The translations under genes and the position numbers were made by a program. This document shows positions 37,751-47,539 of a DNA stretch of 64,000 nucleotides, one piece after another. The stretch spans positions 1 to 64,000 of the forward strand of contig NZ_NJGG01000002.1 in assembly GCF_002224225.1 (NCBI RefSeq), given 5' to 3'. Each line of letters starts with the position of its first letter. Position 1 is the stretch's first letter. A model generated the notes under the pieces. It searched no databases. It saw only the letters and a list, made by a program, of their open reading frames with translations, and was not told the origin of the DNA. This DNA comes from Polynucleobacter cosmopolitanus (GTDB taxonomy: Bacteria; Pseudomonadota; Gammaproteobacteria; Burkholderiales; Burkholderiaceae).

Positions 37751-38932
37751 TCAGAGACGCTCAAACACCACAGCAATACCTTGTCCACCACCAATACACA
37801 TCGTCACCAAAGCATATTTGCCGCCAGTACGATGTAATTCATAGATGGCTTTGGTTGCAATGAAAGCACCTGAGCAACCCACTGGATGACCTAATGCAAT
37901 CGCACCACCGTTTGGATTGGTCTTAGTCATGTCAAGCTCTAAACCTTTTGAGACTGCAATCGCTTGCGCTGCAAAAGCTTCGTTAGACTCAATCACGTCC
38001 ATCTTGTCGATGGTCAAACCAGCACGCTTCAAGGCAATCTTAGAAGCTGGAATTGGCCCTTCGCCCATGATGTCATTAGGTACACCTGCCAAGGCATAAG
38101 ATACCAAGCGAGCCATTGGTTTTTGACCAGCCTTGGCTGCTGCATCAGCAGATGCTAAGACGAAGAATGCTGCGCCATCATTGATACCAGAGGCGTTACC
38201 TGCAGTGACCGTACCGTCTTTTTTGAAAGCTGGCTTCATCTTGCCCAAGCTTTCCATCGTGGTACTTGCCTTAACGTGTTCATCCGTATCAAACACCACA
38301 TCACCTTTGCGAGTTTGCATGGTGATTGGTGTGATCTGTGACTTGAAGCGACCTTCCGCAATCGCAGCAGTCGCACGACGATGAGATTCAACAGCGAGAG
38401 CATCTTGCTCTTCACGGGTGATGTTCCACTTTGTAGCTAGATTTTCTGCAGTGATACCCATGTGACCTGCACCAAATGGGTCTGTCAATGTAGACACCAT
38501 CAAGTCAATCATTTTGGTGTCACCCATACGTGCACCAGTTCTCATGGCAGGTGCACCATAAATACCACGTGACATCACTTCAACACCACCACCAACACCG
38601 TAGTCGCAATCGCCCAACATGATGGCTTGTGAAGTTGTCACAATGCCTTGCAAACCAGAGCTGCACAAACGGTTCACGGCCATCGCCACTGAATCCATTG
38701 GTAAGCCTGCTTGAATCGCTGCCACACGTGCAACATAAGGAAAGCGTGATTCTGTTGGAATACAGTTACCAACGGTCACATAATTAATTTGTTTAGGATC
38801 AACACCAGAACGGTTTACTGCCTCTTTCATGACCGTACCAGCAAGTTCAGCGGGCTCCATGCTGCTCAATGAACCACCAAAACCACCAATTGCAGAACGA
38901 ACTGCGCTAAGAACGACTACATCACGTGCCAT
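37751..38932 (-). CDS. phaA: Acetyl-CoA acetyltransferase / beta-ketothiolase
   Basis: Condenses two acyl-CoA for PHA synthesis or runs in reverse for degradation. 393 residues. Active-site Cys in VNRLCSSGLQG, NEAFAAQ, His in GGAIALGHPVGCSGA and Cys in VTMCIGGGQGI. Start ATG 38932 with AAGGAG six bases upstream. It lies after rimO in the same direction with a 152-base gap and its own palindromic leader, so it probably has its own promoter. Named by context; a BktB-type specificity is equally possible. Confidence 0.9.
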   Translation of the reverse strand: MARDVVVLSAVRSAIGGFGGSLSSMEPAELAGTVMKEAVNRSGVDPKQINYVTVGNCIPTESRFPYVARVAAIQAGLPMDSVAMAVNRLCSSGLQGIVTTSQAIMLGDCDYGVGGGVEVMSRGIYGAPAMRTGARMGDTKMIDLMVSTLTDPFGAGHMGITAENLATKWNITREEQDALAVESHRRATAAIAEGRFKSQITPITMQTRKGDVVFDTDEHVKASTTMESLGKMKPAFKKDGTVTAGNASGINDGAAFFVLASADAAAKAGQKPMARLVSYALAGVPNDIMGEGPIPASKIALKRAGLTIDKMDVIESNEAFAAQAIAVSKGLELDMTKTNPNGGAIALGHPVGCSGAFIATKAIYELHRTGGKYALVTMCIGGGQGIAVVFERL

Positions 38933-38945
38933 CTGGAACTCCTTG

Positions 38946-38959
38946 AGTACTTAAGTACT
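38946..38959. promoter_or_regulatory. Palindrome upstream of the thiolase gene
   Basis: AGTACTTAAGTACT is a perfect 14-base palindrome placed directly upstream of the ribosome site of the thiolase gene, just after a possible -10 box CATAAT on the minus strand. Candidate operator. Confidence 0.35.
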
Positions 38960-39084
38960 TATTATGAATAGAAACAACTAGTCTGTAGGGCTAATCTTAC
39001 GAGTAACTGTCTAAAGCAAGCTATTAGGGAATACTAGGGGTATTCACCCATGAAATGCCCTAGATATATAGGGAAAAGAGCTAA

Positions 39085-40443
39085 TTACAATTGTGCAATC
39101 AAGTCGTGTCCTTGAGTTTGTAGCACTGTGGCTTTGACAAAATCACCCACTTTGTATTTTTTAGAGATCTTATCCGTTGGTAACAAATGCACCAAACCAT
39201 CAATCTCTGGGGCATCAGACTGACTGCGACCAATGCCACCTTTTGAGCTGACTGAGTCAACCAAAACTTTGATGCGCTTACCCACTTTGGCTTGCAAGAG
39301 TTGAGTAGAGATTTCTTCAGCGACTTCCATGAATCTGGCTTGACGCTCGTTTCTAAGCTCATCAGGTAAGGCGCCTGCCAATTCATTGGCTTTAGCACCC
39401 TCCACTGGAGAATAAGCAAAGCATCCAGCACGATCAATTTTGGCTTCACGCATGAAGTCGAGTAAGTAATTGAATTCTTCTTCTGTTTCACCAGGAAAAC
39501 CCGCGATGAAAGTACTTCGAATCGTTAATTCTGGACATGCTTTGCGCCATGCTTGAATGCGATCAAGATTCTTTTCACCACTCGCAGGACGCTTCATGCG
39601 CTTTAAAACATCAGGATGCGCATGCTGCATTGGTATATCTAGATATGGCACAACACCACTGCCTTCATCGGCAAAATTTGCCATCAAGGGCAAAATGTCA
39701 TCCACGTGGGGGTAAGGGTAAACATAGTGCAAACGAACCCAAGCACCATGCTGTCGGGCTAACTTACCTAAGGCCTCAACCATGTCAAATAGTTTCGCCT
39801 TGACTGGACGACCATCCCAAAACCCAGTGCGATATTGAACATCAACACCATAAGCGCTCGTGTCTTGCGAGACCACCAATAATTCTTTAACACCAGCCTC
39901 AAACAAATGTTGCGCTTCTAATAAGACATCGCCAATCGGCCTTGACACTAAATCGCCACGCAAGCTCGGAATGATGCAAAACGTGCAGCGGTGATTACAA
40001 CCTTCAGATATTTTTAAATAGGCGTAGTGTTTGGGTGTTAACTTGATACCAGCTTTGGGTACTAAATCTGCAAATGGATCGTGTTTTTTAGGTAAATGCT
40101 GATGAACCACTTCTAGAACTTCATCAGCAGCATGTGGGCCAGTCACTGCCAATACTTTTGGATGAACTGAAGTGACGACATCAGAACCATCAGCGTTTTT
40201 CTTAGCTCCCAAACAACCAGTGACGATCACCTTGCCGTTTTCTGCTAAAGCTTCACCAATCGCGTCCAAGCTTTCTTGAACAGCTGAGTCAATGAAACCA
40301 CAAGTATTTACCACCACCAGGTCAGAGCCTGCGTAGTCTTTAGCGATTTCATAACCTTCAGCGCGCAACTGTGTGACGATGCGCTCAGCATCCACTAAGG
40401 CCTTAGGGCAACCTAAGGAAACAAAACCAATCTTGCCGCTCAA
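39085..40443 (-). CDS. rimO: Ribosomal protein S12 methylthiotransferase RimO
   Basis: Radical SAM enzyme that methylthiolates an Asp of S12. 452 residues. N-terminal UPF0004 domain with [14 protein letters not shown] and VVNTCGFID, radical SAM core [18 protein letters not shown] (three Cys for the 4Fe-4S cluster), C-terminal TRAM domain. The start is a TTG directly after the phaR stop (no gap), so it is read from the phaR message. Confidence 0.97.
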   Translation of the reverse strand: MSGKIGFVSLGCPKALVDAERIVTQLRAEGYEIAKDYAGSDLVVVNTCGFIDSAVQESLDAIGEALAENGKVIVTGCLGAKKNADGSDVVTSVHPKVLAVTGPHAADEVLEVVHQHLPKKHDPFADLVPKAGIKLTPKHYAYLKISEGCNHRCTFCIIPSLRGDLVSRPIGDVLLEAQHLFEAGVKELLVVSQDTSAYGVDVQYRTGFWDGRPVKAKLFDMVEALGKLARQHGAWVRLHYVYPYPHVDDILPLMANFADEGSGVVPYLDIPMQHAHPDVLKRMKRPASGEKNLDRIQAWRKACPELTIRSTFIAGFPGETEEEFNYLLDFMREAKIDRAGCFAYSPVEGAKANELAGALPDELRNERQARFMEVAEEISTQLLQAKVGKRIKVLVDSVSSKGGIGRSQSDAPEIDGLVHLLPTDKISKKYKVGDFVKATVLQTQGHDLIAQL

Positions 40444-40998
40444 TTATTTATCGCTCTTATCAGGGGTTGTGAAAGGGAAACCAGTGAAGACGTTCGCTGG
40501 ATCTTTCATCTTTTCTTGCATTTGAGTGAAAAGATTTTTACTCTGCTCAACGTAGCTTCCCATCATTTGCTGCATCATGGGATTTTGAACATTCATGAAC
40601 TGCGCCCAACTCTCAGGAGTGGCACCACCTTGCTTTGACTGCTCAGCATACTGTGATTGCAGATCAATGAAGGATTGAATATTTTTTTCCAACATGCCAC
40701 CCACAACGCCTTGCATGGAGTGACCATAGAAACGAATCATTTGAGACAACATCGGTGTGGTGAATAAAGGCACGCCACCAGCTTCTTCTTCCAAAATGAT
40801 TTGCAACAAAATAGCTCTGGTCAAATCTTCTTCGGTCTTGGCATCTAAGACTTTGAATTCTTCATGTGCCAACACCAAGCTCTTCACGTCCGACAAGGTG
40901 ACGTAAGTACTTGTTTGCGTGTCGTACAGACGACGATTGGGATACTTCTTAATCGTTCTGACACCAGCAGACTTGGCAGATTGTTTTTTAGTGACCAT
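40444..40998 (-). CDS. phaR: Polyhydroxyalkanoate synthesis repressor PhaR
   Basis: Represses phasin and its own genes until PHA granules titrate it. 184 residues. N-terminal DNA-binding domain with RTIKKYPNRRLYDTQTSTYVTL and the PHB-accumulation regulatory domain (TRAILLQIILEEEAGG...MIRFYGHSMQGV). Gln/Met-rich tail. Downstream of phaB, separated by an 87-base intercistronic region with two hairpins. Confidence 0.96.
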   Translation of the reverse strand: MVTKKQSAKSAGVRTIKKYPNRRLYDTQTSTYVTLSDVKSLVLAHEEFKVLDAKTEEDLTRAILLQIILEEEAGGVPLFTTPMLSQMIRFYGHSMQGVVGGMLEKNIQSFIDLQSQYAEQSKQGGATPESWAQFMNVQNPMMQQMMGSYVEQSKNLFTQMQEKMKDPANVFTGFPFTTPDKSDK

Positions 40999-41010
40999 AT
41001 TTAGTAAGTT

Positions 41011-41084
41011 GGGCTTGATTACCCGTATTGTATGGGTAAATCAAGCCCTAGATTGTTGCACCGCAATATACTTTTTGTATATTG
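41011..41084. promoter_or_regulatory. Two hairpins between phaB and phaR
   Basis: GGGCTTGATTACCC (41011-41024) pairs with GGGTAAATCAAGCCC (one bulge) around a 9-base loop, and CAATATAC (41064-41071) with GTATATTG (41077-41084). Between them lies TTGCACCGCAA, symmetric and TGC-containing. Neither hairpin is followed by a good T run on the minus strand, so they could be an operator or processing/attenuation element. Confidence 0.5.
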
Positions 41085-41085
41085 T

Positions 41086-41832
41086 TTAGCCCATGTGTAA
41101 ACCACCGTTCAATGAGAAGTCAGCACCAGTGGCAAATCCACCCTCATCTGAAGCAATCCAAGACACGATTGATGCAATCTCATCAGGGGTTCCAAGGCGT
41201 TTAACCGGAATGGTGTTGATGATTTTCTCAAGCACATCTTCACGAATCGCTGTGACCATGTCTGTGCCAATGTAACCAGGAGATACTGTATTAACAGTCA
41301 CGCCCTTAGCAGCAGTTTCTTGTGCCAAAGACATCGTGAAACCATGGATACCTGCTTTGGCAGTAGCGTAGTTGGATTGGCCAAATTGACCTTTTTGACC
41401 GTTCACAGAAGAAATACTGATCACGCGCCCCCAACCTGCTTCAACCATGCCATCGATCACTTGCTTGGTCACGTTAAAGAGAGAATTCAAGTTCGTGTCG
41501 ATCACAGCACGCCAGTCTTCTGGAGTCATCTTACGGAATACAGTGTCGCGGGTGATACCAGCGTTGTTCACCAATACATCCACCTTGCCAAATTCAGCTT
41601 TTACTTTAGTAAATGCTGCAACAGTACTCTCCCAGTCACCCACATTGCCTTCAGAGGCTGTGAAATCAAAACCAAGGGCTTTTTGCTCAGCCAACCAACG
41701 ATCTTTACGTGGTGAATTAGGACCGCAACCAGCGATCACTTTAAAACCATCCTTGGCTAAACGCTGACAAATAGCGGTACCAATACCACCCATGCCACCT
41801 GTTACATACGCAATCTTCTGACTCATACTCAC
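41086..41832 (-). CDS. phaB: Acetoacetyl-CoA reductase (NADPH)
   Basis: Short-chain dehydrogenase making (R)-3-hydroxybutyryl-CoA for PHA. 248 residues. Nucleotide loop VTGGMGGIGTAICQRLA, NNAG in VLVNNAGITRD, catalytic Ser in ISISSVNGQKGQFGQ with Tyr/Lys in SNYATAKAG. Ends FSLNGGLHMG, typical of PhaB. 35 bases after phaC. Confidence 0.97.
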   Translation of the reverse strand: MSMSQKIAYVTGGMGGIGTAICQRLAKDGFKVIAGCGPNSPRKDRWLAEQKALGFDFTASEGNVGDWESTVAAFTKVKAEFGKVDVLVNNAGITRDTVFRKMTPEDWRAVIDTNLNSLFNVTKQVIDGMVEAGWGRVISISSVNGQKGQFGQSNYATAKAGIHGFTMSLAQETAAKGVTVNTVSPGYIGTDMVTAIREDVLEKIINTIPVKRLGTPDEIASIVSWIASDEGGFATGADFSLNGGLHMG

Positions 41833-41867
41833 TCCCTTTTTAATTCGATGCTTTAATAATAAAACGA

Positions 41868-43496
41868 TTAATCAATGGCCTTTTCTTTGACATAAGAACC
41901 TGGCGCTTTTTCTAAAACTTTGTACTTCGTGTTGCCATAATTTTTGGGTGCTGCTTTTTTCTTGCCACTCAGTGGCTTTAACCAATCAGTCCAATCAGGC
42001 CACCAGCTACCTGGAATTTCTTTAGCGCCATCAAACCATGCATCGGCTGTAGCAGGTGCTTTGGAGTTGGCCCAATAGTTGCGCTTTTTCTTGGCGGGTG
42101 GATTGATCACGCCAGCAATGTGCCCCGATGCACCCAAAACAAAATGCACTTTGGCGCCCTTCAAGAGCTTGACGGATTCATAAGCAGACCACCATGGAAC
42201 GATATGATCTTCGCGTGATGCGTACAGGTAGACTGGGCATTTGATTTTGCCAAGATCTACTTTTTCGCCACAAATGGTTAACTTGCCAGGAACTTTGAGT
42301 TCATTTTGCAAATACAAATGTCTTAAGTACCAAGAGTACATGGCACCAGGCAAGTTAGTGGAGTCACCATTCCAATACAAGAGATCAAATGGCGGTGGTG
42401 AGTTACCTTTTAAGTAGTTATCAACCACGTAGTTCCAAACCAAATCGTTGGGGCGCAAGAATGAGAATGTGTTGGCTAACTCAACACCACGCAACATGCC
42501 GCATTTACCACCACCTTTACCACCTATGCTGTTCTCTCGAAGAGATACCAATGCTTCATCAACGAAGACATCCAAGATGCCCGTGTCAGAAAAATCTAAC
42601 AAAGTCGTCAATAAGGTCAAGCTGGCCGCTGGGTGCTGATCTTTTGCTGCCATCACTGCCAAGGCAGTCGCGGTGATCGTGCCGCCCACACAGAAGCCTA
42701 GGATATTGATTTGCTTTTGACCGCTGATATCTTGAACCGTTTCGATGCCGTGAACAGCTGCACCAATGTAATCATCCCAAGTGGTATCAGCCATGCTTGG
42801 ATCTGGATTTTTCCAAGAGATCAAATAAACGGTGTGCCCTTGCTCAACCAAATAACGCACCATTGAACTCTCGGGCTGTAAATCCAAAATGTAATATTTA
42901 TTGATACATGGTGGAATCATCAAGTACGGACGCTCATACACTTGATCTGTCAGTGGCTTGAATTGCAGAATCTGGAATAACTTGGTTTGATAAACAACGG
43001 CGCCCTCAGCAGTCGCGACATTCTTACCTACTTCAAATGCTGATTCATCGGTTTGCGAAACTTTGCCCTTACCCAAGTCTTGCAAGGCATTCAGGATGCC
43101 TGTTCGCAAAGATTCGCCTTGGGTATCAATCAAACGTTGCTGAGCTTCAGGATTCGTCGCTAAGAAGTTAGCTGGCGACATCGCATCAATCATTTGCTCG
43201 ATGCTAAAACGTATTCTTTGACGCACCTTGGCTTCTGCTTCAACGGCATCAGCCAAGTTCAATAAATGACGAGAATTCAATAAATAAAAATTAACCGTGG
43301 CTTGGTTCCAAGGGTTTTGCCATGCCTCGCCTTTGAAACGACGATCATTAATAGGTGTACCCGTTGGATTGGCCCAAAGTTCAGATAAGTCTTTGGCGTA
43401 TTGCTTTTCAATCTCAACCAGCTTTTCTGCTGGAATTAGAGCCATGTGCTGAGGGGCGAGGCTTGGCCCTGATCCAAAGCCTTGCGTGTTCATCAT
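41868..43496 (-). CDS. phaC: Class I poly(R)-hydroxyalkanoate synthase
   Basis: Polymerises 3-hydroxyacyl-CoA at the granule surface. 542 residues, class I size. N-terminal PhaC_N domain, then alpha/beta-hydrolase with the lipase-like box GFCVGGT (catalytic Cys), Asp in YLYASREDHIVPW and His in GASGHIAGVINPP. First gene of the phaC-phaB-phaR-rimO run. AAGGAAG precedes the ATGATG start. Confidence 0.97.
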   Translation of the reverse strand: MMNTQGFGSGPSLAPQHMALIPAEKLVEIEKQYAKDLSELWANPTGTPINDRRFKGEAWQNPWNQATVNFYLLNSRHLLNLADAVEAEAKVRQRIRFSIEQMIDAMSPANFLATNPEAQQRLIDTQGESLRTGILNALQDLGKGKVSQTDESAFEVGKNVATAEGAVVYQTKLFQILQFKPLTDQVYERPYLMIPPCINKYYILDLQPESSMVRYLVEQGHTVYLISWKNPDPSMADTTWDDYIGAAVHGIETVQDISGQKQINILGFCVGGTITATALAVMAAKDQHPAASLTLLTTLLDFSDTGILDVFVDEALVSLRENSIGGKGGGKCGMLRGVELANTFSFLRPNDLVWNYVVDNYLKGNSPPPFDLLYWNGDSTNLPGAMYSWYLRHLYLQNELKVPGKLTICGEKVDLGKIKCPVYLYASREDHIVPWWSAYESVKLLKGAKVHFVLGASGHIAGVINPPAKKKRNYWANSKAPATADAWFDGAKEIPGSWWPDWTDWLKPLSGKKKAAPKNYGNTKYKVLEKAPGSYVKEKAID

Positions 43497-43638
43497 AGAA
43501 CTTCCTTAAGTAGAATTTATTTGACCTAAGTCTAATAGCCCTATTTTGATGGTTTATGAAGGAAATCGTTATAAGAATTAACCCTATCTGAAACTTCGCT
43601 CAAGCTTACTTGATGGGGGGACGTTGATTTGCTGCTGT

Positions 43639-44403
43639 TTAACTTGAGGTTGCTTCTATCCAGATGAAACTGCCCATTCGGCCAGTTTGTTGATCACGAC
43701 GGTAGGAGAAAAAATCCGGATTTTGTACGGTGCACTCAGAGCCACCCTCAATGAAATCAATACCCAGGGCATTTAAACGCAGACAGGCCAATCCATAGAT
43801 ATCAGCCAGATATTTACCCTTTTCTTGTAATTGTTCAAAGCAAGCTGCGCTTACTGGGTTTTGCGCTAAGAAGATCTCTCGTACTTCACTGCCCACCTCA
43901 AAAGCATGCGGACCAATGGCAGGCCCTAAGTAGGCAAGGATTTCGCTTTGAGTTTTATCTTGATGACTTTGCTTGGCTCGCATCAAAGCAACTGTTTGCT
44001 CAATCACACCAGCAGCCAAACCTCGCCATCCAGCATGAGCTGCCCCGACAACTTTGCCATCCTTACTGGCTAATAAAACAGGTAAACAATCCGCCGTCAT
44101 GATTGCCAGTACCTGTCCGGGTGTTGTGGTGACTGAGGCATCAGCATTCAGCACCCCAATCACATGCTCATCAGCATCGACCACCTGAGTGCCATGAATT
44201 TGATTTAACCAAACAGGCTCATGGGGCAAGACTGCTTTTAATGCTTCACGGTTTTTTTGGACCACCACTGGATCATCACCCACATGCAAACCAAGATTCA
44301 AACTATCAAACGGAGCTTGACTAAACCCTCCATGACGATTCGTGATCATGGTTTTGATTTGTTTTGGCGCCCCCCAATGAAGGAGTTGAATGGATGATGT
44401 CAT
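43639..44403 (-). CDS. pgeF: Peptidoglycan editing factor PgeF (laccase-domain protein)
   Basis: Cytoplasmic hydrolase of the YfiH/DUF152 family, which corrects wrong amino acids in peptidoglycan precursors. 254 residues. Metal/active-site pattern: WLNQIHGTQVVDAD, IMTADCLPVLLA, GAAHAGWRGLAAGVIEQT and IGPHAFEVG. 30 bases downstream of rluD in the same direction, a frequent pairing in proteobacteria. Confidence 0.94.
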   Translation of the reverse strand: MTSSIQLLHWGAPKQIKTMITNRHGGFSQAPFDSLNLGLHVGDDPVVVQKNREALKAVLPHEPVWLNQIHGTQVVDADEHVIGVLNADASVTTTPGQVLAIMTADCLPVLLASKDGKVVGAAHAGWRGLAAGVIEQTVALMRAKQSHQDKTQSEILAYLGPAIGPHAFEVGSEVREIFLAQNPVSAACFEQLQEKGKYLADIYGLACLRLNALGIDFIEGGSECTVQNPDFFSYRRDQQTGRMGSFIWIEATSS

Positions 44404-44432
44404 TGAATGTTGTGATGGTGTCTTGATTATGA

Positions 44433-45476
44433 TTAGTCGTCCAACTCATCCCATATGAGGTGCAAGTCTTTTTCCGTCATGCCCAATCGTATTCCCAAAT
44501 CATGCATATCTGCCGGTATAGGCGCTTGCCACAAAATATCCTCTTCGGTCATTGGATGCTTGATCCCCAGGACCGTTGCATGCAAAGCTTGTCCTGGTCT
44601 TGAGAAGGCTAACTGAGCAGCATCAGCTGGTGATTTCTTTTTATAAACTGGATCTCCCACCAAAGGATTGCCCAAAGACTCCAAATGCACTCTGATTTGG
44701 TGAGTTCTGCCTGTTTCTAAGCGACACATCACCAAAGATACTTTGGTTTTACCAAATTCTTGTGTGTTCAAGTTTCTGACATGAGTCACAGCTGGCTTGC
44801 TGGCTGAACCAGTGAGCAAGGCCATTTTGAGACGATCTCGGGGGTCGCGACCAATCGAGGCATGAACGGTTTGGGATCTGACTTCACCCCAAGCAAAAGC
44901 CAAGTAGCGACGAATCACTTGGCGAGACTGTAATTGCCTGACCAGATCTGTTTGAGCCTCCAAGGTCTTGGCGACCATCAATAATCCAGAGGTATCTTTG
45001 TCTAGACGATGAACAATCCCTGCCCTTGGCACACCAGCAATCGATGGGTAGCGATAGAGCAAGGCATTCAATAAGGTGCCTGACCAATTACCAGCCGCAG
45101 GATGAACCACCATGCCTGCCGGCTTATGAATCACCAAGAGTTCAGAGTCTTCATAGATGATGTCCAAAGGCAGATCCTCAGGCAAGTAGGCTTGTTCTTC
45201 AGCACTGGCCTGTGGAATCACCGTGATTTGATCACCAGCCTTGGCTGAATATCGAATTTTGAGTGTTTCACCACCAATTGTGACAAATCCATCCTCAATC
45301 CAAGTTTGCAAGCGATTTCGAGAATGTTGAGGTATTAATTGGGCCAAAACCTTATCTAAGCGCTCTCCTGCCAAACTATCTGGCACAACAACTGCAATAA
45401 AGTCTTCCTCATCGATATAATCAGAAGAATTGTTCTCAGGAGAATCTGGTAATGCCAAAATTGGATGCCTTTCCAT
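44433..45476 (-). CDS. rluD: Ribosomal large subunit pseudouridine synthase D
   Basis: Modifies helix 69 of 23S rRNA. 347 residues. S4 RNA-binding domain (AGERLDKVLAQLIPQHSRNRLQ) then the RluA-type catalytic domain with HRLDKDTSGLLMVAKT (catalytic Asp) and GRTHQIRVHLESLGNP. The N-terminal 30 residues are acidic. The start overlaps the divergent bamD start region by 25 bases. Confidence 0.96.
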   Translation of the reverse strand: MERHPILALPDSPENNSSDYIDEEDFIAVVVPDSLAGERLDKVLAQLIPQHSRNRLQTWIEDGFVTIGGETLKIRYSAKAGDQITVIPQASAEEQAYLPEDLPLDIIYEDSELLVIHKPAGMVVHPAAGNWSGTLLNALLYRYPSIAGVPRAGIVHRLDKDTSGLLMVAKTLEAQTDLVRQLQSRQVIRRYLAFAWGEVRSQTVHASIGRDPRDRLKMALLTGSASKPAVTHVRNLNTQEFGKTKVSLVMCRLETGRTHQIRVHLESLGNPLVGDPVYKKKSPADAAQLAFSRPGQALHATVLGIKHPMTEEDILWQAPIPADMHDLGIRLGMTEKDLHLIWDELDD

Positions 45477-46330
45477 GTATTAATAACGCTAGTTTAAGTC
45501 GCATTGGTCAAAGACTTGCGACTTCCATTGCCAGCATTTGTATCTTGGGCTCTTCTGCCCTTTTAACTGGCTGTGCTGGCGATGTGAATGATGAGACCGC
45601 TGGTTGGTCACAAAATAAACTCTATGTTGAAGCCAAAGATGCCATGGATGGTGGCGATAACGCCAAATGTGTCAAGTATTTTGAAAAACTTGAAGCTCGC
45701 TATCCATTTGGTCCTTATGCCCAGCAATCACAAATCAACGTGGCTTATTGTCATTGGAAAGATGGTGAATTAGCACAAGCTATTACAGCAGTTGATCGCT
45801 TCTTACAATTACATCCAGGTCACCCAAGTGTTGACTATGCCTATTACTTGAAAGGTTTGATCACTTTTAACGACAACATGGGCTTTTTGGGCAAACTCAC
45901 TGGTCAAGATTTGAGTGAACGTGATCCACGCGCAGCACGCGATGCATTTGAAGCGTTCAAAATATTGACGACTCGTTTCCCAGAGAGCAAGTACACGCCT
46001 GATGCTTTAGATCGCATGCGTTATATCGTGAACTCATTGGCAGATAGCGATGTGAACACTGCTCGCTACTATTTCCGTCGAGGCGCTTACCTGGCAGCGA
46101 TCAATCGTGCACAACGCGCCATCACAGATTACGACCGCGCTCCAGCAACAGAAGAAGCTCTGTATATTTTGTATAAATCTTATGAAGCACTGAACATGAA
46201 AGATTTGAGCAACGATACTTTGCGCGTTTTAAAGTTGAACTTTCCTCAGAGTCAAATCTTAGTCACTGGCAAAAGAACTGGCGCAGATGAGATCAAGCCA
46301 TCTTGGTGGCAAATCTGGCGCAAGTATTAA
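45452..46330 (+). CDS. bamD: Outer-membrane assembly lipoprotein BamD
   Basis: Essential lipoprotein of the BAM complex for beta-barrel insertion (including TpsB-like barrels). 292 residues. Signal peptide with lipobox LLTGC (Cys about residue 41), then five TPR-like repeats (YVEAKDAMDGGDNAKCVKYFEKLEAR in part; YPFGPYAQQSQINVAY). AGGAGA lies upstream of the ATG at 45452, which gives a rather long n-region. Starts head-to-head with rluD. Confidence 0.95.
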   Translation: MPKLDAFPCINNASLSRIGQRLATSIASICILGSSALLTGCAGDVNDETAGWSQNKLYVEAKDAMDGGDNAKCVKYFEKLEARYPFGPYAQQSQINVAYCHWKDGELAQAITAVDRFLQLHPGHPSVDYAYYLKGLITFNDNMGFLGKLTGQDLSERDPRAARDAFEAFKILTTRFPESKYTPDALDRMRYIVNSLADSDVNTARYYFRRGAYLAAINRAQRAITDYDRAPATEEALYILYKSYEALNMKDLSNDTLRVLKLNFPQSQILVTGKRTGADEIKPSWWQIWRKY

Positions 46331-46363
46331 TCATTAACTCTTAGGGTTCGCAATCATCACTGA

Positions 46364-47539
46364 CTACTGACGTCGAACCCTTGGAGCAACCGCGCACAAG
46401 AGCTCATACCCGATTGTGCCGGCCGCCTGAGCCACTTTATCAATGGGCAAATGCTTGCCCCAGAGCTCAACTTTGCTACCTACTTGCACATGAGGCATGT
46501 CTGTCACATCCACTGTGATCATGTCCATCGATACTTGTCCTGTCATCAAACAAACCTTGCCACTGCTTAAGCCATCAGCACCAGCCACCCATACCGGTGT
46601 GCCATCCGGCGCATGTCTTGGGTAACCATCGGCATAACCACAAGCAATGATCGCAATTCGAATTGGTACATCGGTGCGATATCTTGAGCCATAACCAATC
46701 GACTGCCCTCCCTCAAGATGTTGAATCCCTATAACTTCAGAATGTAATGACATCGCGGGCTGTAGTTGAGCTTCTTGTATATCCTCATAGCGACCCGATG
46801 GGGAGGCTCCGTAAAGCATGATGCCAGGCCTCACCCAATCAGAATAAATGACATGGTGGTGCCATAAAATAGCTGCCGAGTTAGATAAAGAAGTGCCACC
46901 TGCTAAACCTTCTCTGCTTTGATTGAATAACTCCGCTTGCTGATCAACGCTTGGAGTTCTATCAATGTAATCAGCATTCGCAAAATGGGTCATGTGGGTC
47001 AACTCATAACCAGCTGAATGCAAACGGTGATAAGCCTCTCGGTATTGAGCTGGGGTAAAACCCAAACGGTTCATACCGGTGTTCATTTTTAGATAAATAT
47101 TAGGCAGTCTGTTGGATGAACGAGCCTCACTGAAGGCCTCTAGCCAATCAATTTGATTGAAGTCATGAACCACACAATCACATTGCAAGTCGGTGACCAT
47201 AAAGATGTCTTCTTGGGAAAACAGGCCTTCTAGCAACAAAATCGGACCCGTCCAACCTTTTTCTCTCAGAGTTTTGGCTTCAGCTAAATCCAATAAAGCA
47301 AACCCATCGGTGAGAGATAAGCCCTTAAGAGCTGCTTCTAACCCGTGGCCATAAGCGTTGGCTTTGACCACTGACCAAACTTTGGAGCCGGGCACGAGTT
47401 GTCTGATGCGCTCAAGGTTATGACTTAAGGCATCAGTGTGAATATGGGCATATATCGGTCTTGACAGAAAAAACTCACTTTCGTGTTTTAATGGCATTTC
47501 ATAACTGAATTGTACGAATGAAACCAGGTTTTTACACAA
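46364..47539 (-). CDS. alr: Alanine racemase
   Basis: PLP enzyme making D-alanine for peptidoglycan. PLP lysine in WSVVKANAYGHG, catalytic Tyr in SIGYGSRYRT, QVSMDMITVD. 391 residues from 47539; an internal ATG at 47497 (MPLKHESE) is closer to the usual length and would remove the overlap with lplT. Convergent with bamD. Confidence 0.95.
   Translation of the reverse strand: MCKNLVSFVQFSYEMPLKHESEFFLSRPIYAHIHTDALSHNLERIRQLVPGSKVWSVVKANAYGHGLEAALKGLSLTDGFALLDLAEAKTLREKGWTGPILLLEGLFSQEDIFMVTDLQCDCVVHDFNQIDWLEAFSEARSSNRLPNIYLKMNTGMNRLGFTPAQYREAYHRLHSAGYELTHMTHFANADYIDRTPSVDQQAELFNQSREGLAGGTSLSNSAAILWHHHVIYSDWVRPGIMLYGASPSGRYEDIQEAQLQPAMSLHSEVIGIQHLEGGQSIGYGSRYRTDVPIRIAIIACGYADGYPRHAPDGTPVWVAGADGLSSGKVCLMTGQVSMDMITVDVTDMPHVQVGSKVELWGKHLPIDKVAQAAGTIGYELLCAVAPRVRRQ

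Noticed and set aside
46343..46381. Inverted repeat AGGGTTCG / CGAACCCT between bamD and alr as a terminator
   Set aside because: Half of it is inside the end of alr, the loop is about 23 bases and no T run follows on either strand.
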